A stretch of DNA of 30,234 nt. Origin: CAYRJA01 sp964424455. Lineage in GTDB: Bacteria; Bacteroidota; Bacteroidia; Chitinophagales; UBA10324. The notes under the pieces were generated by a model. It had not been told where the DNA came from. It did not search any database and worked only from the letters and a program-made list of their open reading frames with translations. The stretch spans positions 1 to 30,234 of the forward strand of contig CAYRJA010000031.1 in the NCBI GenBank assembly GCA_964424455.1. The letters run 5' to 3'. Of this stretch, positions 16,401-23,293 are shown piece by piece. Every line of letters begins with the position of its first letter. The first letter of the stretch is position 1. The position numbers and the translations under genes are program-made.

Positions 16401-16556
16401 TAAGAAGTCGCGGCGTGCTGTAGGTTTTGAACCTATTTTGCCGCCGAAGATTTCCTCAACAGGAATTTCTTCTGTAAATTCCTTATCGCGTTCTTTCAGA
16501 AAAGCCGGCGTTTCATTCAGATGCTCAAGCCCTTTCCAATAATTCTTTTCTTCCAT
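13461..16556 (-). CDS. actB: Alternative complex III subunit ActB, molybdopterin-like plus Fe-S fusion
   Basis: A 1031-residue fusion typical of Bacteroidota. Residues 1-70 carry a twin-arginine-type segment, TARRDFLKMMG with R48-R49, followed by a hydrophobic run, as in TAT-variant ActB proteins. Residues of about 80-720 resemble the catalytic domain of molybdopterin oxidoreductases, although known ActB proteins hold no molybdenum cofactor. The C-terminal part, from about residue 750, is a four-cluster ferredoxin domain. Cysteine groups are visible in CIGCGACIVGC, CQHCENAPCENVCP, CIGTRYCANNCP and CSFC plus CQTACP. It should carry electrons from quinol bound at ActC to the hemes of ActA/ActE. 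It lies 76 bases after actA. Confidence 0.96.
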   Translation of the reverse strand: MEEKNYWKGLEHLNETPAFLKERDKEFTEEIPVEEIFGGKIGSKPTARRDFLKMMGFSLTAATIAASCKIPVEKAIPYVIKPEEIVPGLANYYASTYSDGNDYCSVLVKVRDGRPIKIEGNKFSSVTQGGTNARTQASILSLYDKGRLKGPKMDKADTDWSKIDSAVTAKLNEVKGKSGTIRILSSTLTSPSTKSAIADFAAAFPNTKHITYEPVSCAGILMANEKSFGKRVIPGYRFDKAKVVVSVAADFLGTWISPIEYTKQYVKNRKLKAENPEMSRHYHFEANLSLTGTNADKRVVVKDSDTGSAIATLYNNIATLAGKSAVTAGNISAKATKALSKAAADLWAAKGMSLVVCGSNDSNVQVLVNAINYMLGNYGTTVDIENYSNLSQGYDKEVMELVNDMNAGKIDALIVYNSNPVYSLGKNFADAMKKVGTTISFNDREDETTSLVQYACPDSHYLESWNDAEPVKGKFSLCQPTINPLFKTRQAQESLLRWAGNTDTFDAYIRKYWTKNITTSPWDDIVRNGVYENSALTPASVNFSADVTAAASAVAGASNKSGWELSVYESVGIGNGKFANTPWLQEMPDPVTKIVWDNVVTIPVPFAKEKNLLDGDMVEVKTANASIQLPVLLQPGQANNTVSIALGYGREKSGKAGDGVGKNAYPFISFNGDTFVYATSGVTITPLGKKYELAMTQTHGTFEGRPIIKETTLAEYKKNRIAGNEEMEEYDKILHETLYPKHEYNGLKWGMSIDLNACIGCGACIVGCGVENNVPVVGKNEVRRVHEMHWMRIDRYYSFAGKNDEKITKETNSQSEGFQNQYRDVEDWENVEVVHQPMLCQHCENAPCENVCPVAATNHSSEGLNQMAYNRCIGTRYCANNCPYKVRRFNWYDYTGADSFPWNTYGSDIESPANAGVTMMLDDLTRMVLNPDVVVRSRGVMEKCSFCVQRIQDGKLNAKKNNRPLMDGEIKTACQTACPADAIVFGNVNDKESEVSKLQENERTYYVLADLHTMPSVGYMTKVRNTEENQA

Positions 16557-16632
16557 TGTTTGTTCAAGTGTTTAACCGTTCAGGAATTTAAAAGCCAATA
16601 TGACTTATTTAGACTCATGAACACTTCAACTA

Positions 16633-17868
16633 TTAATAATGACACTTCTGACATTCTGTTCCTCCCATCATCTCCTCAGTAACTGTTTTTATTTTTCCGT
16701 CTTTCAAATCTTTATGGAGATTTTCATAAACAGAGCCGTAGTATTTATTTTCTGTAAACTGCACTCCTGTTTGTCTGTGACAGTTTACGCACCAGCCCAT
16801 TGATAAACTGGAAAACTGATAGACTTCATCCATGTCCTGAACAGGTCCGTGGCAAGTCTGACACTCAATTTTACCTACTGCCACATGCTGTGAGTGATTA
16901 AAATAAACATGATCAGGCAGGTTGTGAATTTTAACCCACTTCACCGGAGTCTTGTTATCGAAGGCAGCATAAATCTTATCAATTTCTTTAGTGCCTGTGC
17001 GTGGACCTTCTTTAATCGCTTTATGACAGTTCATACAAACATTTGTAGAAGGAATAGAAGCTGTTTTACTTTTTTCTGCTCCTGCATGACAATACAAACA
17101 GTTGATTTGATTTTGTCCTGCGTGAACTTTGTGTGAAAATTTAATTGGCTGAGTGGGTTGATAATTTTTAGAACGCCCAAGCATTTGAGTGTATTCCACC
17201 ATTTTATAGCCGGAAATAACCACCAGAATTAAAATAAGAAAAGCGCCGGTTTGCTTGTCAATTAATTGTTTCCAGAAAGGTTTGGGCTCTGTTGATTTAC
17301 CTTCTTCTTTTTCCTCAATTATTCGCTTCAGATTGGAGTTGACTCTTTTTACCATAAGCGCCAACAGAATGAGAACTACAATAACTATAGCCAGAATGAT
17401 AGTATAGTTGCCTCCTTCTGCACTTGTTTCTGTTTGGGTTGCTCCCGTGCCAGCTACCGGTGCTGCCACCACCTTTTCACTTTCTGCTTTAATGTATGCC
17501 AGAATAGATTTTACATCATCATCTGACATGGAAGGGTAAGTAGGCATTTCTGTTTTACCAAACTGTTCCCAGATAGCAATAGCATCTTTATCTCCGCTTT
17601 TTCTGAGAGCTGCATTATTCTTAATCCATTTTATTAACCATTCTTCCGACTTAGTCTTTTCAATATTTTTTAATGAAGGACCTACAAGTGTTGCATCTTT
17701 ATCCGGATTGTAGTGGCAACTGACACAGTTTGCTTTAAACAATTGTTCTCCATTTTTCGGATCAACTGCGCCTTGAGAAAAATATGATGTTAGTAAAAGA
17801 AAAAAAGATAATACTGTCGATAATCTGAAACTTCTGTTATTGAAGCGGATAAGAAAAGATAAATCCAT
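16633..17868 (-). CDS. actA: Alternative complex III subunit ActA, multiheme cytochrome c with extra mono-heme domain
   Basis: A 411-residue cytochrome with six heme-binding motifs. An N-terminal signal or anchor (about 15-31) is followed by a mono-heme domain with C48-VSCH-52 and M108 (TEMPTYP) as likely ligand. Two membrane helices follow (about 155-173 and 209-226). The pentaheme part then has CxxCH at 257, 278, 336, 360 and 406. Pentaheme ActA is the classical form; the added mono-heme domain makes it larger. I chose the ATG at 17868. The longer frame would need a TTG at 17892 that lies inside the predicted -7 promoter element. It is the first gene of the act-cta cluster. Confidence 0.93.
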   Translation of the reverse strand: MDLSFLIRFNNRSFRLSTVLSFFLLLTSYFSQGAVDPKNGEQLFKANCVSCHYNPDKDATLVGPSLKNIEKTKSEEWLIKWIKNNAALRKSGDKDAIAIWEQFGKTEMPTYPSMSDDDVKSILAYIKAESEKVVAAPVAGTGATQTETSAEGGNYTIILAIVIVVLILLALMVKRVNSNLKRIIEEKEEGKSTEPKPFWKQLIDKQTGAFLILILVVISGYKMVEYTQMLGRSKNYQPTQPIKFSHKVHAGQNQINCLYCHAGAEKSKTASIPSTNVCMNCHKAIKEGPRTGTKEIDKIYAAFDNKTPVKWVKIHNLPDHVYFNHSQHVAVGKIECQTCHGPVQDMDEVYQFSSLSMGWCVNCHRQTGVQFTENKYYGSVYENLHKDLKDGKIKTVTEEMMGGTECQKCHY

Positions 17869-18212
17869 GCAGACTTTTTTTATTGCGGGCAAATGTATAG
17901 CACGAAGTTGTTTTTTTACAGTTTTTTAAAAAATAATTTCCCGAAATACACATTGAGTGTCAATACATTTGAAAAAAATGTCATAAAAGTGTCATTTAAA
18001 AATTTGCTTTCCCCCTTAAATCCTCTCACTGTAACACCTTGAATTTTATAGCATAAAAAGTGTTCTTAGAGTGGTCAAAAGTTTTCTTTGTTATGTTATT
18101 TGTTACTTGCTTTTTCGATGTTCTTTTTTTTATACAGCAATATCTTTTCTGTTAAAAATATATGCTCACTCTTAAATATGAATTACTGAAAATTTGCGTT
18201 CAAGCGCTCAAG
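17869..18212. other. Divergent control region between actA and the LysM glucosaminidase
   Basis: This AT-rich 344-base gap holds the actA promoter. It also has an exact TACATTTG on the + strand (17964-17971), about 240 bases before the next + gene. Three direct TGTCA(A/T) repeats lie at 17958, 17979 and 17990. One copy of the over-represented octamer is at 18029-18036. The repeats are spaced 21 and 11 bases apart, about two turns and one turn of DNA. No clear terminator or RNA gene was seen. Confidence 0.5.
17890..17921 (-). promoter_or_regulatory. Predicted promoter of the act-cta cluster
   Basis: On the - strand TACATTTG (17890-17897) matches the Bacteroidota -7 element TAnnTTTG exactly. 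A CTG at 17919-17921 is one base off the TTG expected at -33, with 21 bases between. Transcription would start near 17883, giving a leader of about 15 bases before the actA ATG at 17868. Confidence 0.55.
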
Positions 18213-19397
18213 ATGATGAAAAGATTTTTTTGCCTGCTATTCTTCTTTGGAATTTTTCATTCTGCCTACGCACAATACACTTATCAGCAGCGGGTGCAGC
18301 AGTATATTAATCAATACAAAGATATCGCCATTGAAGAAATGAAAAGAACCGGCGTGCCGGCAAGCATTACGCTGGCACAGGGAATTATTGAAACCGATGC
18401 CGGAGCCAGCCCGCTTGCTACCGACGGCAATAATCATTTTGGAATTAAATGTCATAATGAATGGAGCGGCGATGCTATGTATTACGACGACGATAAACGC
18501 AATGAATGTTTTCGTAAATATGAAAATGTTGAACTCTCTTTTAAAGACCATTCTGATTTTTTAAAAAACCGTCAGCGATACTCTCAATTATTTCAATTAG
18601 ATGTTACAGATTACAAGAGCTGGGCTAATGGGTTGAAAGCCTGTGGTTATGCCACCAATCCTCGCTATTCTACCATGCTCATTAATACCATTGAAGCAAA
18701 CAACCTTCAGCAATACGACTCAATGGGATTAGATGAGAACTGGGTGAAGTCTAATAAAAATAATACTCCTGCACCCATTATTGCCCAGCAAAGTCAAGAT
18801 CCGGATGTGGATGATATAATTGCCAATACTGACGCTAATCCGAAAATAGGACAGGTATTTTTTTTAAACAGTGTAAAAGTTGTTGAAGTAATAAAAGGTG
18901 AGTCACTTAAACACATTTCTAAGAAGTATAATATCAGTGTTAAACGGTTAATAAAATATAACGACCTGACTGAAAAATCAGTAGTAAAAGCAGGGGACAA
19001 AATTTATTTGCAGCCGAAAAGACGGAATGGCAATGAGGGCTATCATACCGTAGCAGCAGGAGAAACCATGTTTTCTATTGCACAACAATATGGTATCCGG
19101 TTAGATGTTCTTTACCAAAAAAATAAAATGAACCCCGGCACTCAACCCGCCGCCGGACAAATAATTTATATGCGAAGCGATCGCACATCAGCGCCACTGC
19201 TTTATACTGCACCTGTCGTCAATTCTTCTGCACAGTTCATTAATAATAAGAAAGAAGAGAATTATTACACCGTACAGAAAGGCGATACGCTTTATTCTAT
19301 TTCAAAGAAATACAATCTGTCTGTTACTGAGTTAAAAAGCCGCAATAACCTTAGCACAGATTCTCTTTCTATTGGTGATAAACTATTAGTGCAGTAA
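18213..19397 (+). CDS. Secreted N-acetylglucosaminidase with three LysM domains
   Basis: A peptidoglycan hydrolase exported by a signal peptide (MKRFFCLLFFFGIFHSAYA, cut before Q). The glucosaminidase (GH73-like) domain spans about residues 25-160. E in QGIIETDAG is the likely catalytic acid, and NHFGIKCH, CFRKYENV and ACGYATNPRYS are typical motifs. Three LysM peptidoglycan-binding repeats follow, the last two starting at YHTVAAGETMFSIA and YYTVQKGDTLYSIS. An in-frame ATG at 18162 would add 17 residues before the signal peptide. I prefer 18213 or 18216 because the signal peptide then sits at the N-terminus. It probably cuts the glycan strands during growth or division. Confidence 0.9.
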   Translation: MMKRFFCLLFFFGIFHSAYAQYTYQQRVQQYINQYKDIAIEEMKRTGVPASITLAQGIIETDAGASPLATDGNNHFGIKCHNEWSGDAMYYDDDKRNECFRKYENVELSFKDHSDFLKNRQRYSQLFQLDVTDYKSWANGLKACGYATNPRYSTMLINTIEANNLQQYDSMGLDENWVKSNKNNTPAPIIAQQSQDPDVDDIIANTDANPKIGQVFFLNSVKVVEVIKGESLKHISKKYNISVKRLIKYNDLTEKSVVKAGDKIYLQPKRRNGNEGYHTVAAGETMFSIAQQYGIRLDVLYQKNKMNPGTQPAAGQIIYMRSDRTSAPLLYTAPVVNSSAQFINNKKEENYYTVQKGDTLYSISKKYNLSVTELKSRNNLSTDSLSIGDKLLVQ

Positions 19398-19415
19398 TTC
19401 TTATCTGCACTTTTC

Positions 19416-19423
19416 TATTTTTG
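19416..19423 (+). promoter_or_regulatory. -7 promoter element before hpt
   Basis: TATTTTTG matches TAnnTTTG exactly and ends only 4 bases before the ATG at 19428. If used, transcription would start at or next to the start codon, giving a leaderless or nearly leaderless mRNA. No convincing TTG at -33 was seen. Confidence 0.4.
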
Positions 19424-19427
19424 GCAA

Positions 19428-19967
19428 ATGGAAAATAATCTCATTCAACTTCACGACAAGAAGTTCAAACCCTATATTACTGAAGAAAGAATCCAGGAAA
19501 GTGTTACAGCTATTGCCGCCCAACTCAATGATCGGTTTAAAAATGTACAGCCGGTATTTCTTTCCATACTGAATGGTTCTTTCATGTTTGCCTCCGATTT
19601 AATAAAACAGATAAAAGGCAACTGTGAAATATCATTTGTAAAACTCGCCTCTTATCAAGGCACTCAGTCAACAGGAAATGTAAAAGCGCTGATTGGGCTT
19701 GACATCAATATTAAGGACAGAACGGTTGTTATTATTGAAGACATTGTGGATACAGGAAAAACGCTGAGCGAATTTTTGCCTGTATTGCAAGGTTACCAGC
19801 CGAAAGAAATTATCATTACCACTCTCCTCTTTAAGCCGGATGCATTGAAACACGACATAAAAGTATCGTATGCGGGATTTGAAGTGCCTAACGATTTCTT
19901 AGTTGGCTATGGTTTGGATTATGATGGCCTTGGCAGAAACCTGAAAGAGATTTATAAAATTGTATAA
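19428..19967 (+). CDS. hpt: Hypoxanthine phosphoribosyltransferase
   Basis: A 179-residue purine salvage enzyme that joins hypoxanthine (and often guanine) to PRPP to form IMP or GMP. The PRPP-binding loop VVIIEDIVDTGKTL lies at residues 100-113. The segment LSILNGSFMFASDL (about 45-58) is the conserved loop near the pyrophosphate site. VPNDFLVGYGLDYDG near residues 153-167 contacts the base. Length and order match the family. It begins 30 bases after the LysM gene and appears to have its own promoter element. Confidence 0.95.
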   Translation: MENNLIQLHDKKFKPYITEERIQESVTAIAAQLNDRFKNVQPVFLSILNGSFMFASDLIKQIKGNCEISFVKLASYQGTQSTGNVKALIGLDINIKDRTVVIIEDIVDTGKTLSEFLPVLQGYQPKEIIITTLLFKPDALKHDIKVSYAGFEVPNDFLVGYGLDYDGLGRNLKEIYKIV

Positions 19968-20011
19968 AACATTGTCGTTAAAAAAAATTAAGCAGGAAAT
20001 AATCTAATGAT

Positions 20012-20019
20012 TAACTTTG
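20012..20019 (+). promoter_or_regulatory. -7 promoter element for the three-gene envelope cluster
   Basis: TAACTTTG matches TAnnTTTG exactly and lies 37 bases before the ATG at 20057, giving a leader of roughly 30 bases. A TTA at 19988-19990 is at about the right distance for a weak -33 element. It would drive the small membrane protein gene and the two genes behind it. Confidence 0.45.
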
Positions 20020-20056
20020 CTTCTCCCAAAAACTAATACCTGCTAAATTATACATT

Positions 20057-20272
20057 ATGAAAGAAAGATTCATTCGTTCAGTATGCCTTTTTGTTTTCTT
20101 GTCCATACTGATTATTCCTGCGAGTACTTATGCTTATATAGATCCTGGAACAGGCAGCTATATTCTGCAAATGATTGCGGCAGGCATCCTCGGCGGGCTG
20201 TTCGCTATTAAAATGTTCTGGCTGCAGGTAAAAAATTTCTTCAGGCGGATTTTCTCCAGAGATAAAGCTTAA
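20057..20272 (+). CDS. Small membrane protein with IDPGTGS motif
   Basis: A 71-residue protein with a signal peptide or first helix (about 8-26), then YIDPGTGSYILQMI at 27-40 and a second helix running to about residue 53. It ends in a basic tail (KNFFRRIFSRDK). Similar short proteins with a DPGTGS motif occur beside methyltransferase and sulfatase-like genes in Bacteroidota; I know no proven function. It lies 10 bases before the methyltransferase gene, so it is probably translated from the same mRNA. It may be a membrane partner of the next two products. Confidence 0.75.
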   Translation: MKERFIRSVCLFVFLSILIIPASTYAYIDPGTGSYILQMIAAGILGGLFAIKMFWLQVKNFFRRIFSRDKA

Positions 20273-20282
20273 TCTATCCTGA

Positions 20283-21665
20283 ATGTCTATAGAGAATGTT
20301 TCTCAGAAGTTGGCTGCTTCTTTCAGAGACCCAAGTGGTTTTGTTTTTAAACGGAATGAAAAAATACTTCGTCAAGTCAATGTTCGTTACAAGGAAGATT
20401 ACGACCTGTTAATGTCCTGTGGTTTGTATAACAAACTAATTGAGAGAAAATTATTAATTCCGCACACTGAATTATCCAACGAGCAATCTGTAACACCAGA
20501 GTGCTACAAAATCATAGAGCCACTACAGATTGGTTTTATATCTTTCCCGTACGAATGGAGTTTTTCTCAGTTAAAGGATGCTGCTCTTGCCACTCTTGAA
20601 ATTCAGCGCATCGCTTTAGACTCTGGAATGACTTTGAAAGATGCCAGCGCCTACAACATTCAGTTTATTGATGGGAAGCCTGTTTTTATTGACACTCTTT
20701 CTTTTGAGAAATATACAGAAGGTAGTCCATGGATTGCTTACAAACAATTTTGTCAGCACTTTCTGGCTCCGCTTGTATTAATGAGTTACAAGGATATCCG
20801 GTTGAATAAACTGATGACTAATTTTATTGATGGTATTCCGCTTGATTTAACTTCAAAATTGCTTCCCCGAAAAACGAAGTTCAACTTATCCATTCTAACT
20901 CACATTCATTTTCATGCATCTACTCAGAAAAAGTATGAGTCAGAAACAAAAAAAAGAACAGTGAAGGTCAGTAAAACCGGCTTACTTGGTATTATTGATA
21001 ATTTAAATTCCTTAATCAAAAATCTTCAATGGAATCCAGGTGGAACGGAGTGGGCTGATTACTATGACAATACTAACTACAACGATACTTCATTCGCTAA
21101 CAAGAAAGCAATTATCTCCGGCTTCCTGAATAAGGTTTCGCCAAAGAGTGTTTGGGATTTGGGGGCAAACACTGGTGTTTTCAGTCGTATTGCCAGTGAT
21201 TCAGGGATAAAAACAATGGCATTTGATATTGACCCGGCTGCGGTTGAGAAAAATTACTTGCGCATTAAGAAAGAGGGCGAAACTTTTATTCTTCCTCTTG
21301 TGATTGATCTTACTAACCCCAGTCCCGGAATCGGGTGGGCTAATGAAGAAAGACCTTCCTTCAGCGAAAGAAAAAGCGCTGATTTAGTAATGGCGCTGGC
21401 GCTGATTCATCATTTGGCTATATCTAACAATGTCCCGTTCACGATGATTGCTTCTTATTTCAAGCGGCTTTGTAATTATCTGATTATCGAGTTTGTACCA
21501 AAATCCGATTCGCAGGTGAAACGGTTACTTTCTACCAGAGAAGATGTTTTTGACAAGTATAATCAGGCAGATTTTGAAAAATATTTTTCCAACTATTTCG
21601 AAATCATGGAAACAGTTCCTGTTGGCGAAAGCGAACGAACTTTATACCTGCTAAAGTCAAAGTGA
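20283..21665 (+). CDS. NoeA-like two-domain protein with SAM-dependent methyltransferase domain
   Basis: A 460-residue protein. The C-terminal half is a class I SAM-dependent methyltransferase: VWDLGANTGVF at 290-300 is the SAM-binding loop, FDID at 314-317 holds the acidic ribose contact, and ALALIHHLAIS lies further on. The N-terminal half (1-250) is conserved-looking but not a methyltransferase. In it, DASAYNIQFIDGKPVFID (120-137) has the spacing of a kinase catalytic loop, D120-x4-N125, with D137 twelve residues on. Proteins of this type are annotated as NoeA-like, after a nodulation host-specificity protein; the substrate is unknown. It is flanked by a small membrane protein and a sulfatase-like hydrolase 33 bases downstream, which suggests a role in modifying a surface glycan or lipid. 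Confidence 0.75.
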   Translation: MSIENVSQKLAASFRDPSGFVFKRNEKILRQVNVRYKEDYDLLMSCGLYNKLIERKLLIPHTELSNEQSVTPECYKIIEPLQIGFISFPYEWSFSQLKDAALATLEIQRIALDSGMTLKDASAYNIQFIDGKPVFIDTLSFEKYTEGSPWIAYKQFCQHFLAPLVLMSYKDIRLNKLMTNFIDGIPLDLTSKLLPRKTKFNLSILTHIHFHASTQKKYESETKKRTVKVSKTGLLGIIDNLNSLIKNLQWNPGGTEWADYYDNTNYNDTSFANKKAIISGFLNKVSPKSVWDLGANTGVFSRIASDSGIKTMAFDIDPAAVEKNYLRIKKEGETFILPLVIDLTNPSPGIGWANEERPSFSERKSADLVMALALIHHLAISNNVPFTMIASYFKRLCNYLIIEFVPKSDSQVKRLLSTREDVFDKYNQADFEKYFSNYFEIMETVPVGESERTLYLLKSK

Positions 21666-21698
21666 CAACAACTAATTCGATAGTCTAAAATAAATACA

Positions 21699-23237
21699 AT
21701 GAAGAAGAAGAATATTATCATTCATCCCTTTTTGCTTGCATTATATCCTGTGCTTTTTTTATTCTCTGTTAATGCAGATGAGGTACAATTCTACCAGACT
21801 ATAATTCCTTCTATCTTACTGGTTGTATCTTCCTTTGTCGTGTTCTGGATTCTTAGATTTTTGCTGAACAAAAATTCTGCAAAAGCAGCGCTGCTCACTT
21901 CGTTCTTCTTTCTGACCTTCTTTTTCTTTGGCAATCTTTTTAATGCTATTGTTTATAACTGGATTACCTCTTTTCAGCAACGTTACTTGATTTTATTTTA
22001 TACTGTTGTTTATATTGTCCTGTTTCTCGTTGTAAAGAGAGCAAAAAATAATTTTAGTGGCACTGTAAACCCTCTGAATATTATTGCAGTTTCTCTTACT
22101 ATTTTCAATATTGGAAATATTGTTTATAATAATAGTACAGTAAATTTCAAAAAGGAAGTTGTAACAGATAATTATCACAATATTGGAAGTAGTCTGTCAT
22201 TAGGATACAAACCCGATATTTATCTTATTATCCTTGATGAATATGCGCGCGAAGATGTATTGAGAGAAGTACACGATATGGATAACAGTGGATTTTTAAA
22301 TGCCCTTAGAAGTCGGGGGTTTTTTGTTGCTGACAGCAGTCATTCTAATTATTCACATACTCCTCAGAGTGTTTCTGCTCTAATGAATTTTAAATATGTG
22401 CAAGGCAGTAGAGCTAATGATTTTATCCAGCAAAAAGAAATTCAAAGTAATATTACTTTTCAATTACTAAAAAAAATGGGATATACAACTATTGCTTTCC
22501 TTACAGGTTCTGAGTGTACCAAGTTTAGGAAAACAGTTGATAAATATATTTCATATCCTCATATTAATGATTTCGATTTCAATCTTATCTTTAACACTCC
22601 GTTCCGTTCTCTATTGTATTTAAGGTTTACTACTGATTTTAGGCACCGTAAACCTGTTTTATTTCCATTTGAGTATATGAAGCAAAATAAATTTACAGAA
22701 TCTCCTCGTTTTGTATATACGCATGTTCTTTGTCCTCACCGTCCTTATGTTTTTGGACCTAACGGTGAAGTGGTTGACCGACCAGATGCTTCTTGGGGTA
22801 AATTAAACGATACACCGGAACTATATAAAGGACAAGTAATATTTATAAATAAAGTAGTGCTTGAAGCCGTTGATACTATTTTTTCCCGTTCACAACACCC
22901 CCCCATAATAATAGTTATGGGCGACCATGGATCCCGGGTCTGGGATAACCCCTACAGTGCCGACTATAATAATCTTACAGAACAGTTTTCTAATCTCTGC
23001 GCTATCTATTTTCCAAAAGGAGGAGATAAAGAGCTATATCCTTCTATCACTCCTGTAAACATTTTCAGAATAATGTTTAATCAGTACTTTGGGGGAAATC
23101 TTGAATTATTGCCCGATAAAAGTTACTTTTATTCAACCAGTGACACAAGATTCGTAGATGTGACAGAAGACATAAAAAAGGAAATTCCACTGGAAGACCT
23201 TCCACCTATTAAACTGCGTTCTTATCTTTCACGATAA
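21699..23237 (+). CDS. Membrane-anchored sulfatase/phosphoethanolamine transferase-like hydrolase
   Basis: A 512-residue protein with about five hydrophobic helices in the first 145 residues, followed by an alkaline-phosphatase-superfamily domain outside the membrane. Metal-site motifs are PDIYLIILDEYARED (172-186, acidic pair D180-E181), HVLCPHRPYVFGPNG (342-356) and VMGDHGSRVW (406-415). A threonine in SHTPQSVSALMN (T221) is the likely nucleophile. Layout and order resemble lipoteichoic-acid-synthase and phosphoethanolamine transferase families, though the substrate cannot be named. It is downstream of the methyltransferase gene and probably in the same operon. Confidence 0.8.
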   Translation: MKKKNIIIHPFLLALYPVLFLFSVNADEVQFYQTIIPSILLVVSSFVVFWILRFLLNKNSAKAALLTSFFFLTFFFFGNLFNAIVYNWITSFQQRYLILFYTVVYIVLFLVVKRAKNNFSGTVNPLNIIAVSLTIFNIGNIVYNNSTVNFKKEVVTDNYHNIGSSLSLGYKPDIYLIILDEYAREDVLREVHDMDNSGFLNALRSRGFFVADSSHSNYSHTPQSVSALMNFKYVQGSRANDFIQQKEIQSNITFQLLKKMGYTTIAFLTGSECTKFRKTVDKYISYPHINDFDFNLIFNTPFRSLLYLRFTTDFRHRKPVLFPFEYMKQNKFTESPRFVYTHVLCPHRPYVFGPNGEVVDRPDASWGKLNDTPELYKGQVIFINKVVLEAVDTIFSRSQHPPIIIVMGDHGSRVWDNPYSADYNNLTEQFSNLCAIYFPKGGDKELYPSITPVNIFRIMFNQYFGGNLELLPDKSYFYSTSDTRFVDVTEDIKKEIPLEDLPPIKLRSYLSR

Positions 23238-23293
23238 ACTCAATAAGAGAAAAGCCTTCACAGAAATAGAAAAAATTATCATCTGATTATTTT

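Noticed and set aside
23238..23293. Possible shared terminator between the convergent sulfatase-like gene and ispG
   Set aside because: Only a weak ATCAT/ATGAT pairing with a long loop is visible, not enough to call.
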